Shown: positions 1 through 5,119, counted from the first letter of the stretch. The stretch is 5,883 nucleotides of DNA from SG8-39 sp032125995 (GCA_032125995.1 JAQBBQ010000070.1:1-5883); one strand, 5' to 3'. A program made the numbers and translations. The notes: generated by a model not told the origin, from the letters alone.

Positions 1-189
1 CTTGTTGATGCACACGAGCACGGTGGGCGGCTCGGCGGTCGCCGAGCACACCGCGGTCGCGGTCATGCCGTGGCGGTGGCCCGCGTGTGCGCTGGTAATG
101 ATGCACACCGCACCCGCGAGGCTGCGCATGCCGAGCCTGAACTGCGCGAGGCTGACCGGCTGGGAGGCGGCGTGCTTGTCCATCGGCAT
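1..189 (-). CDS. Flavin reductase-like protein (RutF/HpaC type), N-terminal 63 residues, truncated by the window edge
   Basis: The complement strand from ATG 189-187 reads 63 codons without a stop and leaves the window, so the 3' part is missing. The visible segment has the start of the flavin reductase-like FMN-binding domain. After a short leader comes FRLGMRSLAGAVCIIT (residues 17-32), then GMTATAVCSATAEPPTVLVC (41-60). This matches the pattern in RutF, HpaC and similar NAD(P)H:flavin oxidoreductases, where the T-A-x-A-V-C-S and P-P-x-L-V-C stretch forms part of the FMN site. Such proteins supply reduced flavin to two-component monooxygenases. The partner oxygenase is not in the window. 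An alternative ATG lies two codons downstream (183-181), and neither has a strong Shine-Dalgarno. The gene lies 23 nt behind the EamA-family permease on the same strand, so the two are probably co-transcribed. The family is fairly secure, the substrate unknown. Confidence 0.82.
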   Translation of the reverse strand, partial: MPMDKHAASQPVSLAQFRLGMRSLAGAVCIITSAHAGHRHGMTATAVCSATAEPPTVLVCINK

Positions 190-212
190 CGAGTTTACCC
201 GGCCACGCCGCC

Positions 213-1103
213 TCAGCGCCTTAGGTTGACCAGCACGATGCCGGCGCCGACGAGCAATGCGGCGGCGGCAAACCAGGGCGTCATCGGCTCGCCGAGAATC
301 ACCACGCCGAACACCACGCCGAACAGCGGCGCAAGGAAGGAGAACACCGCAAGGCGCCCGGCGAGGTAACGCGTCAGCAGCCAGAACCAGGCGAGGTAGC
401 TCGCGAAGGCGACGATCACGCCCTGGTACGCGAGGCTCAGAAGCGCGAGCGGCGTGAGCGCAATGACACCGCGCTCACCCAACAAAAGCGACGTCGCCAG
501 AAGCATCACGGCGGACACCGAGAGCTGGTAGAAAAGCGTCTTCGACGGCGTGATGCGCGCAAGGCCCGTGGCGCGGATCAGCACCGTGGTCGCGGCCCAA
601 AGCGCGGCCGCGATGATGCCGAAGGCATCGCCGAGCGCGGTTGCGCCTTCGGCGGAGACGAAGCCTTCGCCGAAGGCGAGCACCAGGCCGCAGAACGACA
701 CGATCACCCCGCACCATTGCAGGCGCGTCAGGCGCTCGCCGGGAACCAGGAAATGCAGGCCGAGCGCGGTGAGCGGCGGGCAGAGGTAGATGAACACCAC
801 CATGCGCGACGCCGCAGTGTGCGCAAGGCCCGAGTAGATGAAGATGAACTCGCCGCCGAAGAGCAATCCCGCGACAAGACCGGGCCAGAAGGTGCCGTCG
901 CGCGAAAACAGCGCAATGTCGCGGGCCCACGCCCAGACCAGCACCAGCAGGGTCGCAATCCCCGAGCGGATGGCCGCCTGCATGACCAGCGAAACATCCG
1001 GCGCGGTCAGCTTGATCGCGACCTGCTGGAAGCCCCACAGCCCGGTGAGCAGCACCATCACCGAGACCGCGGTCGCGTCGAGCGGCCGGCGCGCGTCGAT
1101 CAT
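213..1103 (-). CDS. EamA-family (DMT superfamily) inner-membrane permease
   Basis: This 296-residue protein is the usual length for 10-TM drug/metabolite transporters of the EamA type. It shows two tandem repeats of about five membrane helices each. Repeat 1 begins near GLWGFQQVAIK (residues 21-31) and ends after a PGERLT loop (121-126). Repeat 2 begins near LGDAFGIIAAALWA (157-170) and has the matching LGEP loop (270-273). The paired G-E loops between the last two helices of each half are typical of the family. ATG 1103-1101 is the only plausible start: an in-frame TAG lies upstream at about 1136-1138 and no other start codon falls between. No good Shine-Dalgarno is visible. Family members export or import amino acids, metabolites or drugs, and the substrate cannot be read from sequence. 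Linkage to the downstream flavin reductase and divergence from the RidA/DHDPS-family pair suggest a shared substrate or product. Confidence 0.93.
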   Translation of the reverse strand: MIDARRPLDATAVSVMVLLTGLWGFQQVAIKLTAPDVSLVMQAAIRSGIATLLVLVWAWARDIALFSRDGTFWPGLVAGLLFGGEFIFIYSGLAHTAASRMVVFIYLCPPLTALGLHFLVPGERLTRLQWCGVIVSFCGLVLAFGEGFVSAEGATALGDAFGIIAAALWAATTVLIRATGLARITPSKTLFYQLSVSAVMLLATSLLLGERGVIALTPLALLSLAYQGVIVAFASYLAWFWLLTRYLAGRLAVFSFLAPLFGVVFGVVILGEPMTPWFAAAALLVGAGIVLVNLRR

Positions 1104-1116
1104 GGCAGCGGCTGCG

Positions 1117-1130
1117 CGCCGGCGCCGGCG
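1117..1130. repeat. 14-bp perfect GC palindrome in the EamA leader
   Basis: CGCCGGCGCCGGCG equals its own reverse complement. It lies 14-27 nt upstream of the EamA-family start codon, inside the divergent intergenic region. It could be an operator or a leader hairpin near the ribosome-binding region. It could equally be chance, since the sequence is pure G/C in a GC-rich genome. Confidence 0.4.
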
Positions 1131-1139
1131 TGGCTAAAC

Positions 1140-1161
1140 GAATGCATGGTGGCGCGCATTC
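1140..1161. promoter_or_regulatory. Spaced dyad GAATGC-N10-GCATTC, possible operator
   Basis: GAATGC (1140-1145) and its exact reverse complement GCATTC (1156-1161) are separated by 10 bp, so the half-site centres are 16 bp apart. The right arm overlaps the leftward -10-like box (1158-1163). A dimeric regulator bound here could affect the EamA/flavin reductase promoter. No regulator gene is visible in the window. Half-sites of 6 bp can arise by chance. Confidence 0.3.
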
Positions 1162-1163
1162 TA
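1158..1163 (-). promoter_or_regulatory. -10-like box TAGAAT for the EamA/flavin reductase pair
   Basis: The complement strand reads TAGAAT at 1163-1158, five of six matches to the sigma-70 -10 consensus, in an otherwise GC-rich region. A transcript starting about 7 nt downstream would carry a leader of about 48 nt before ATG 1103, including the 14-bp palindrome. No convincing -35 is seen; the best candidate around a 16-17 nt spacer is GTTTC-like. The call rests on the -10 alone. Confidence 0.35.
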
Positions 1164-1191
1164 CCGTCGGCGCAGTCTGCGAAACCTGCGA

Positions 1192-1220
1192 TTGCCTCCG
1201 TCTCACTGGCCCGTTACGCT
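1192..1220 (+). promoter_or_regulatory. Candidate sigma-70 promoter for the ridA-like/DHDPS-like operon
   Basis: TTGCCT (1192-1197, four of six matches to TTGACA) and TACGCT (1215-1220, keeping the key TA...T) are spaced by exactly 17 nt. Transcription would begin near 1227, giving a leader of roughly 24 nt before ATG 1251. The match is modest, but spacing and position fit. Confidence 0.4.
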
Positions 1221-1238
1221 CGGCGCCGATACCACAAC

Positions 1239-1242
1239 GGAG
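1239..1242 (+). promoter_or_regulatory. Shine-Dalgarno GGAG fixing the ridA-like start
   Basis: GGAG (part of CGGAGA) ends 8 nt before ATG 1251. It decides the start in a frame that stays open far upstream, antisense to the EamA gene. Confidence 0.7.
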
Positions 1243-1250
1243 ACTTACGC

Positions 1251-1628
1251 ATGATCCAGCGATTCATGGTGCCGGGGCAGATGCCGCCGGTCAGTCACTA
1301 CTGCCACGTGGTACGCGCCGGCAACCAGGTCTGGGTGTCCGGTGCAGTGGGCGTGAAGGCCGACGGCGCGATTCCCGCGACCACGCTCGAGCAGTTCGAT
1401 GTCGCGCTCGATGCCGTCGACGCCTGCCTGCGCCACGCTGGCGCCGGCGCCCAGCACGTGGTCAAGGTCAACATCTACATGACCGACATCGGCGAGCGTG
1501 CGGCGATCAATCCGCGCCGGGTGGCGTACTTTGGCGAACACCGTCCGGCGTCCACGCTGGTGGAGGTGTCGGCGCTGGTCGACCCGCGCATGAAGGTCGA
1601 GATCGAGGCGGTCGCGGTCGTCGGCTAA
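1251..1628 (+). CDS. RidA/YjgF/YER057c/UK114-family protein lacking the catalytic Arg
   Basis: This 125-residue protein is typical in length for the trimeric RidA family. Hallmarks are QVWVSGAVGV (residues 26-35), the helix with LEQFDVALDAVDACL (46-60), VVKVNIYMTDI (70-80), and the C-terminal VEV...MKVEIEAVAV block (104-124). Canonical RidA has P-A-R-S-x-VEV, where the Arg (Arg105 of E. coli RidA) binds the substrate carboxylate and is needed for hydrolysis of 2-aminoacrylate-type enamines/imines. Here the same place reads R98-P-A-S101-T-L-VEV, so Ser replaces that Arg. The protein therefore probably belongs to an Arg-less Rid subgroup, and standard deaminase activity is doubtful. The start at ATG 1251 is supported by its Shine-Dalgarno and by family alignment. 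The gene is followed 18 nt later by the DHDPS-family gene, so they likely form an operon and act on one pathway. Confidence 0.93.
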   Translation: MIQRFMVPGQMPPVSHYCHVVRAGNQVWVSGAVGVKADGAIPATTLEQFDVALDAVDACLRHAGAGAQHVVKVNIYMTDIGERAAINPRRVAYFGEHRPASTLVEVSALVDPRMKVEIEAVAVVG

Positions 1629-1646
1629 GCCGCGATCCCTCATCTG

Positions 1647-2546
1647 ATGCGCACCCTGCCCACCGGGATTGTGCCGATGATGTACGCCTTCTTCGGGGCG
1701 GACGGGCGGCTCGATCTCGACGCGTTCCAGCGCCAGCTGCGGGCCTGCCTGCACGCCGGGGTGCACGGCATCGCCATCCTCGGGCTCGCTACGGAGGTGA
1801 ACAAGCTCACCACTGAGGAGCGCTCGGCGCTACTCGATGCCGCAGCGCGCGAAGTCGGCGGCCGCGTACCGCTCGCGGTAACCGTCGCGGGCCCGAGCGT
1901 CGATGCGCAGATCGCCTTCGTCCGCGAGGCCGAGCGGGCCGGCGCGTCCTGCGTGATCCTGCAGCCGCCTGCAGTCGCATCGATCAGCCAGGATGCGCTG
2001 CTGCGCTTTTTCGGCGCCGTGATCGACGCGGCCTCGATCCCGGTCGGCGTCCAGAACGCGCCCGAATACATTGGCGTCGGCCTCGACATCGAAGGCATCG
2101 CGACGCTGCTCAAGCGCCACCCGAACTTTCGCTTCCTGAAGGGCGAGAGTTCCGCACTGCTGATCCGGCGCACGATCGAGCACACGGGAACGCAGCTCGC
2201 GGTGCTAAACGGGCGCGCAGGGCTGGAACTCCCCGACAACGTCGAGGCCGGTTGTGCAGGCATGATTCCGGGCGCGGAGGCCTGCGATGTCCTCGCGCGC
2301 GTCTGGGACGGGCTGCGCGCGGGCGGCGACGCAGCGACTCGCGCGCGTGCCGAATACGAGAAGATTCTGCCGCTCCTGGTCTTCGTCATGCAATCGATCG
2401 ACCAACTGCTGTGCTACGGCAAGCGGCTGATGGCGCGGCGCATCGGACTCGAAGCCGTATTCGACCGCGAACCTGCCCAGGCGCCGACCGAATTCGGCCT
2501 CGCCTGCCTCGAGCGCCACGCCGCGGGGCTCGGTCCGCTGAGCTGA
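1647..2546 (+). CDS. DHDPS/N-acetylneuraminate lyase-family aldolase-fold protein with non-canonical active site
   Basis: This 299-residue protein covers the whole (beta/alpha)8 family length. It starts with the usual LPTGIVPMMYAFFGADGRLD opening. The Schiff-base Lys is K165 in FRFLKGES, and GCAGMIPG (residues 202-209) matches the conserved late strand. Several canonical DHDPS positions differ by alignment: GTTGE is GLATE (46-50), the TPYY motif is QPPA (106-109), and Y-N-x-P-x-R is QNAPEY (136-141). Thr44, Tyr107, Tyr133 and Arg138 of E. coli DapA therefore appear as Leu47, Ala109, Gln136 and Tyr141. It is very unlikely to make dihydrodipicolinate. A Lys-dependent lyase or dehydratase on another 2-oxo acid is more likely. 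No clear Shine-Dalgarno precedes ATG 1647, so translation may be coupled to the RidA-like gene 18 nt upstream. The stop is 11 nt from the end of the convergent BenE-family gene. Confidence 0.9.
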   Translation: MRTLPTGIVPMMYAFFGADGRLDLDAFQRQLRACLHAGVHGIAILGLATEVNKLTTEERSALLDAAAREVGGRVPLAVTVAGPSVDAQIAFVREAERAGASCVILQPPAVASISQDALLRFFGAVIDAASIPVGVQNAPEYIGVGLDIEGIATLLKRHPNFRFLKGESSALLIRRTIEHTGTQLAVLNGRAGLELPDNVEAGCAGMIPGAEACDVLARVWDGLRAGGDAATRARAEYEKILPLLVFVMQSIDQLLCYGKRLMARRIGLEAVFDREPAQAPTEFGLACLERHAAGLGPLS

Positions 2547-2557
2547 GGGAACCGGGG

Positions 2558-3787
2558 TTAGGGCTCGGCGCGCAGGCTGCGGAAGTCGTCGCGCTCGAGC
2601 AGCCAGGACACGGCGAAGCCGAACACCAATCCCCAGAACGGGGCGCCGATACTGAAGATCGTGACATCGGCGACCGTGACCAGAAACGTCACCAGCGCGC
2701 CGAGCACGAAACGGTCCCGGAACGATACGGTGAACGCGGTTTGCAGTACGCGCAGCATCGCAAGGCCGGCGACGGTCGCGATGAACGCCTTCGGCGTCGA
2801 GAGCAGCAGACGCGTGAACACGGGCGAGAGCAACCCAAAGCCGAGCGCCAGCAGCGCGACGAACATGCCCGCGGTGTATTGCCGCTCGCGCGCGCCCGAG
2901 GCCGAGATGATCGCGTTCACCGGTCCAGTGAGGCAAGTCGAGACCGAACCGACCAGCCCGGTGATCATCGAGCCCGCGCCGCAGGCCAGCGTGATCGCGT
3001 TTACCGGCGGCTGGTGCCCCGCGGCGCCGAGCACCGCGATGCCCTGCCCGTTCTGCACCACCAGCACCGTGATGGCGAGCGGCACCACCAATTCGATCAT
3101 CGCGCGCCAGGAGAATACGACTGCGTAAAGGTTCGGTTGCACCAGTGCGAAGATCGGCTCGCCCCTCGCGTCGAAGGTACCCATCACGGCGATCACCGCC
3201 GCACCAACGATCAGTGCCCCGACCACGGGCGGCAGCACGCGCGCGAGCCGCGGTACCGCGGTGAGCGCGATGAAGGCGAGCGCCATCGGCGCGGCGAGCC
3301 AGAAATCGTCGCGCATCGAGTAGACGAGGTCGAGCCCGAAGCGCAGGAACACGCCCGCCACCATGCCCATGACGACCGGCATCGGCACGGCCTGCATCGC
3401 GCGCCGTACCCAGCCGGTGAAGCCGAGCAGCCCCATCAACAGGCCCGTGACGTAAAAGGCGCCGATCACCTCGGCAAAACTCAAATGCCCCAGCGCCGGA
3501 CCAACCAGCACCGCGCCGGGGATGGTCCAGAAAAAGACCAGCGGCTGGCGGTAGAGCCAGCAGAACACCAAGCTGATCAGGCCATTTAGAAAGAACGCGC
3601 CGAAGATCCAGGACGAGATGTCGGATTCGGACAGGCCGCCGCGCGCGCCGACCGACAGGATGATCGCCACCGGGCCCGATGCCGCGAAGATGAAAGCGAC
3701 GACCGCGTTGGCGAAGTAAACCCCGCCGAAGTCGGACGCGATCGTTCCGAAGCCAGGCAGCGGGCGCTGGATTTTCTCGAGCGACAT
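2558..3787 (-). CDS. BenE-family (benzoate/H+ symporter type) membrane transporter
   Basis: This 409-residue, very hydrophobic protein has about 12 predicted membrane segments and the usual BenE length. Family marks are the N-terminal block with SGPVAIILSVG (residues 37-47), MPVVMGMVAGVFLRFG (136-151), the central QNGQGIAVLGAAGH (245-258) and STCLTGPVNAI (283-293). BenE proteins import benzoate or related carboxylates with protons at the inner membrane. In the central motif I recall N-x-P-G in enteric homologues, while NGQG is found here, so benzoate should not be assumed as substrate. ATG 3787-3785 (MSLEKIQRP) is chosen because it gives the family N-terminus. The frame stays open to an ATG at 3919, but that extension is Arg/Pro-rich and would overlap the divergent gene. 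Only a weak GAGA lies upstream of the chosen start. The gene is convergent with the DHDPS-family gene and may import a substrate for the neighbouring enzymes. Confidence 0.93.
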   Translation of the reverse strand: MSLEKIQRPLPGFGTIASDFGGVYFANAVVAFIFAASGPVAIILSVGARGGLSESDISSWIFGAFFLNGLISLVFCWLYRQPLVFFWTIPGAVLVGPALGHLSFAEVIGAFYVTGLLMGLLGFTGWVRRAMQAVPMPVVMGMVAGVFLRFGLDLVYSMRDDFWLAAPMALAFIALTAVPRLARVLPPVVGALIVGAAVIAVMGTFDARGEPIFALVQPNLYAVVFSWRAMIELVVPLAITVLVVQNGQGIAVLGAAGHQPPVNAITLACGAGSMITGLVGSVSTCLTGPVNAIISASGARERQYTAGMFVALLALGFGLLSPVFTRLLLSTPKAFIATVAGLAMLRVLQTAFTVSFRDRFVLGALVTFLVTVADVTIFSIGAPFWGLVFGFAVSWLLERDDFRSLRAEP

Positions 3788-3802
3788 GGCGCAATTGTCT
3801 CG
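3788..3802 (-). repeat. Left copy of a 15-bp inverted repeat flanking the DUF6498-type gene
   Basis: The complement strand from 3802 to 3788 reads CGAGACAATTGCGCC, ending directly at the BenE-family ATG. It matches 4798-4812 on the plus strand at 14 of 15 positions. GACAAT here could also serve as a -10 for a near-leaderless BenE transcript. No -35 supports that. Confidence 0.4.
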
Positions 3803-3844
3803 CAGCCCGGTCGCCGCGGCCCGCGTGTTTCGCGCCCGGCGTCG

Positions 3845-3850
3845 TATGAT
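3845..3850 (+). promoter_or_regulatory. -10-like box TATGAT upstream of the DUF6498-type gene
   Basis: TATGAT matches the sigma-70 -10 consensus at five of six positions. It stands in a very GC-rich gap between divergent genes. Transcription would start near 3857, about 26 nt before the GTG start. No good -35 is seen at 16-18 nt spacing. Confidence 0.4.
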
Positions 3851-3864
3851 CGCGCCGAGCAGAC

Positions 3865-3871
3865 AGGGGAG
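3865..3871 (+). promoter_or_regulatory. Shine-Dalgarno AGGGGAG supporting a GTG start
   Basis: AGGGGAG ends 11 nt before GTG 3883. The spacing is slightly long but acceptable. It supports the non-ATG start of the DUF6498-type gene, for which no better in-frame ATG lies nearby. The ATG at 3846 is in another frame. Confidence 0.6.
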
Positions 3872-3882
3872 CGGCGAACGCG

Positions 3883-4797
3883 GTGGCGACGGATCCGAGA
3901 AAAACGGCCGAAATTCCACCGTGGCTGCTCAAGCTGCTCACGCCCTTCGTCGCGCGCCATGTCGCGCGCCGCATGGCCAAGGAAAACCCGGGCCTGAGCG
4001 CGCCGGCGCTCGCGGCGCGCATGCGCGCGGACCTCGGCGCCAACCCGGACCCCGCGGCGCTCGCGCTGGTCACTGCGGTCGAGAAGCGCCTGGCGGCGCC
4101 GCCGCCCACGGCTTCGGCCGCGGCAGCCGATGCGACGCCGCGGCTTTCCGCCGCCGTCCTCGTTGTCGCGAACCTCGTTCCGCTCTACGGCGTCGCCATG
4201 CTTGGCTGGCCGGTATTCGCGGTGCTGCTGCTGTTCTGGGTCGAGAACGTGATCGTTGGCCTGTTGAATGTCGCGCGCATGCTGTGCGCCGACCCCGCCG
4301 ATCCCGCGCAGTGGCTCGCAAAGCTCTTTTTCGTGCCGTTTTTCTGCCTGCACTACGGCATGTTTACCGCGGTGCATGGCGCCTTCGTGTTCGGCTTTTT
4401 CGGCAACGTAAAAGCGACGGGATCTGGCGAAGGCATGTTTCCGATTCTCAGCTGGCTCGCTGTCATCGGCGAGCAGGGCCTGTGGCTCGCGGTCGCCGCG
4501 CTCGCGGTGAGCCATCTGTTTTCGTTTGTCTGGAACTATCTCGGGCACGGCGAATTCAGGCTCGCGAGCGTTGCCGCGTTGATGGGCAAGCCCTACGGCC
4601 GCGTCGTCGTCCTGCACCTGACAATCCTCCTCGGCGGTATCGGTATCACGGCGCTCGGCTCGCCGGTCTGGGCGCTGCTGTTGCTCGTCGGGTTGAAGAC
4701 TGGCATCGACCTGCACGCCCATCTCAAGGAGCACCGTGCGGTGCCGACAACAGATGCCGGCCCCGGCACGACCGCCTCCGGATCTGGCGGCGCGTAG
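3883..4797 (+). CDS. DUF6498-type polytopic membrane protein of unknown function
   Basis: This 304-residue protein starts at GTG. Residues 1-86 are hydrophilic, with basic and Ala/Pro-rich stretches and no signal peptide, so this part is probably cytoplasmic. Residues 87-275 hold about six hydrophobic segments, and a short Gly/Thr-rich tail follows. The membrane part shows ANLVPLYGVAMLGWPVF (96-112), FWVENVIVGLLNVARM (118-133), CLHYGMFTAVHGAFVFGFF (155-173), SHLFSFVWNYL (210-220) and KTGIDLHAHLKEH (272-284). These resemble my recollection of the DUF6498 family, whose function is unknown to me. Histidines recur in or beside the membrane segments (157, 165, 211, 222, 245, 278, 280, 284), which might suggest metal or haem binding, or only conserved packing. 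The gene is divergent from the BenE-family gene and has its own candidate promoter. No partner gene follows: the next 120 nt are non-coding. Confidence 0.85.
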   Translation: MATDPRKTAEIPPWLLKLLTPFVARHVARRMAKENPGLSAPALAARMRADLGANPDPAALALVTAVEKRLAAPPPTASAAAADATPRLSAAVLVVANLVPLYGVAMLGWPVFAVLLLFWVENVIVGLLNVARMLCADPADPAQWLAKLFFVPFFCLHYGMFTAVHGAFVFGFFGNVKATGSGEGMFPILSWLAVIGEQGLWLAVAALAVSHLFSFVWNYLGHGEFRLASVAALMGKPYGRVVVLHLTILLGGIGITALGSPVWALLLLVGLKTGIDLHAHLKEHRAVPTTDAGPGTTASGSGGA

Positions 4798-4812
4798 CGG
4801 GACAATTGCGCC
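4798..4812 (+). repeat. Right copy of a 15-bp inverted repeat flanking the DUF6498-type gene
   Basis: CGGGACAATTGCGCC begins directly after the TAG stop at 4795-4797. It is an inverted 14-of-15 match to 3788-3802, and the two copies bracket the DUF6498-type gene. No transposase or target duplication accompanies them. Confidence 0.4.
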
Positions 4813-4824
4813 GGCGTATTTCCT

Positions 4825-4861
4825 GTGCACAACGCCCAACCGAGCGTGCGGTTCGTTGCAC
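4825..4861. other. Imperfect 13-bp hairpin in the gap after the DUF6498-type gene
   Basis: GTGC (4825-4828) pairs with GCAC (4858-4861), AACG (4831-4834) with CGTT (4854-4857), and AACCG (4838-4842) with CGGTT (4849-4853). This leaves 2-nt and 3-nt bulges and a 6-nt loop. No T-tract follows on either strand, so it is not a standard intrinsic terminator. The rest of the 4798-4917 gap shows no gene. Confidence 0.4.
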
Positions 4862-4917
4862 GCAGCATCGTGCGCGAACGCGAACTGCGCAAAGGCCTCG
4901 GGCTCAAGCAACAATAA

Positions 4918-4946
4918 GAAAGGGCCCGTTCGGGCCCTTTCCTTTT
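4918..4946 (-). terminator. Intrinsic terminator after tRNA-Ser, possibly bidirectional
   Basis: GAAAGGGCCCG (4918-4928) and CGGGCCCTTTC (4931-4941) are perfect inverted copies, giving at least 10 bp around a 4-nt loop. On the complement strand the stem starts 8 nt after the tRNA CCA end and runs into TTTCTTATTGTTG, a T-rich tail. On the plus strand CTTTTCC follows, so the hairpin may also end transcripts from the DUF6498-type side. Confidence 0.85.
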
Positions 4947-4948
4947 CC

Positions 4949-5039
4949 TGGCGGAGAGTGAGGGATTCGAACCCTCGATACGGTTTACCCGTATAACGCC
5001 TTAGCAGGGCGCCCCCTTCAGCCACTCGGGCAACTCTCC
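4949..5039 (-). tRNA. tRNA-Ser, anticodon GCU (reads AGC/AGU)
   Basis: The complement strand folds into a complete class II tRNA. The acceptor GGAGAGT (from 5039) pairs with ACTCTCC, followed by discriminator G and an encoded CCA (4951-4949). The anticodon stem GCGCC/GGCGT encloses loop CTGCTAA (5007-5001), with anticodon GCT at 5005-5003. The long variable arm ATACGG-GTAAA-CCGTAT is the serine identity feature. The T arm is GAGGG-TTCGAAT-CCCTC. The total is 91 nt with CCA. It lies 80 nt downstream of lysC on the same strand and just before a strong terminator, so it has either its own promoter or read-through from lysC. Serine tRNAs are frequent integration sites, but no integrase or duplicated 3' end is visible. 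Confidence 0.98.
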
Positions 5040-5072
5040 GGTATTCCGGTATTCGCTGCGCTTGCACCATCC

Positions 5073-5109
5073 GCTCGCCCTCGGTCACTGAGGACCGTGA
5101 GGACGAAGC
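5073..5109 (-). other. Long imperfect hairpin between lysC and tRNA-Ser
   Basis: On the complement strand CGGTC (5097-5093) pairs with GACCG (5086-5082). The stem continues outward through CCT/AGG, then TCGT/GCGA including one wobble, and GC/GC. This gives about 14 bp with a 2-nt bulge, a 1-nt bulge and a 6-nt loop. It begins about 10 nt after the lysC stop and has no T-tract, so it looks like a processing, stability or attenuation element and not a standard terminator. A competing pairing of 5106-5113 with 5056-5063 (8 bp, AAGCGCAG/CTGCGCTT) is also possible. Confidence 0.45.
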
Positions 5110-5119
5110 GCAGACGATT

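Noticed and set aside
717..1250. Upstream extension of the RidA-like frame
   Set aside because: The added 178 residues are antisense to the EamA gene, highly charged and unlike the family. The Shine-Dalgarno and family alignment place the start at 1251.
1647..2546. Calling this gene dapA
   Set aside because: The canonical DHDPS triad and the substrate-binding Arg are absent by motif alignment, so the lysine-pathway label would mislead despite lysC being in the same window.
2547..2557. Terminator between the convergent DHDPS-like and BenE-like genes
   Set aside because: The gap is only 11 nt. The small AACC/GGTT pairing has a 2-nt loop and no T-tract, so no intrinsic terminator can be supported.
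2252..3589. 445-codon plus-strand open frame antisense to the BenE-family gene
   Set aside because: It is dominated by Arg, His, Glu and Asp with no recognisable fold, and the opposite strand encodes a full-length known family.
3788..3919. 44-residue N-terminal extension of the BenE-family protein
   Set aside because: It overlaps the divergent DUF6498-type gene and its control region and is Arg/Pro-rich. The family N-terminus begins at the ATG at 3787.
2205..4109. Long 634-codon open frame on the complement strand
   Set aside because: It overlaps the BenE-family gene and parts of its neighbours in another frame. It is rich in Arg, Gly and Ala with no domain pattern, as expected for a shadow frame in GC-rich DNA.
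4949..5039. tRNA-Ser as an attachment site of an integrated element
   Set aside because: No integrase, no second copy of the tRNA 3' end and no change in gene style is seen on either side.
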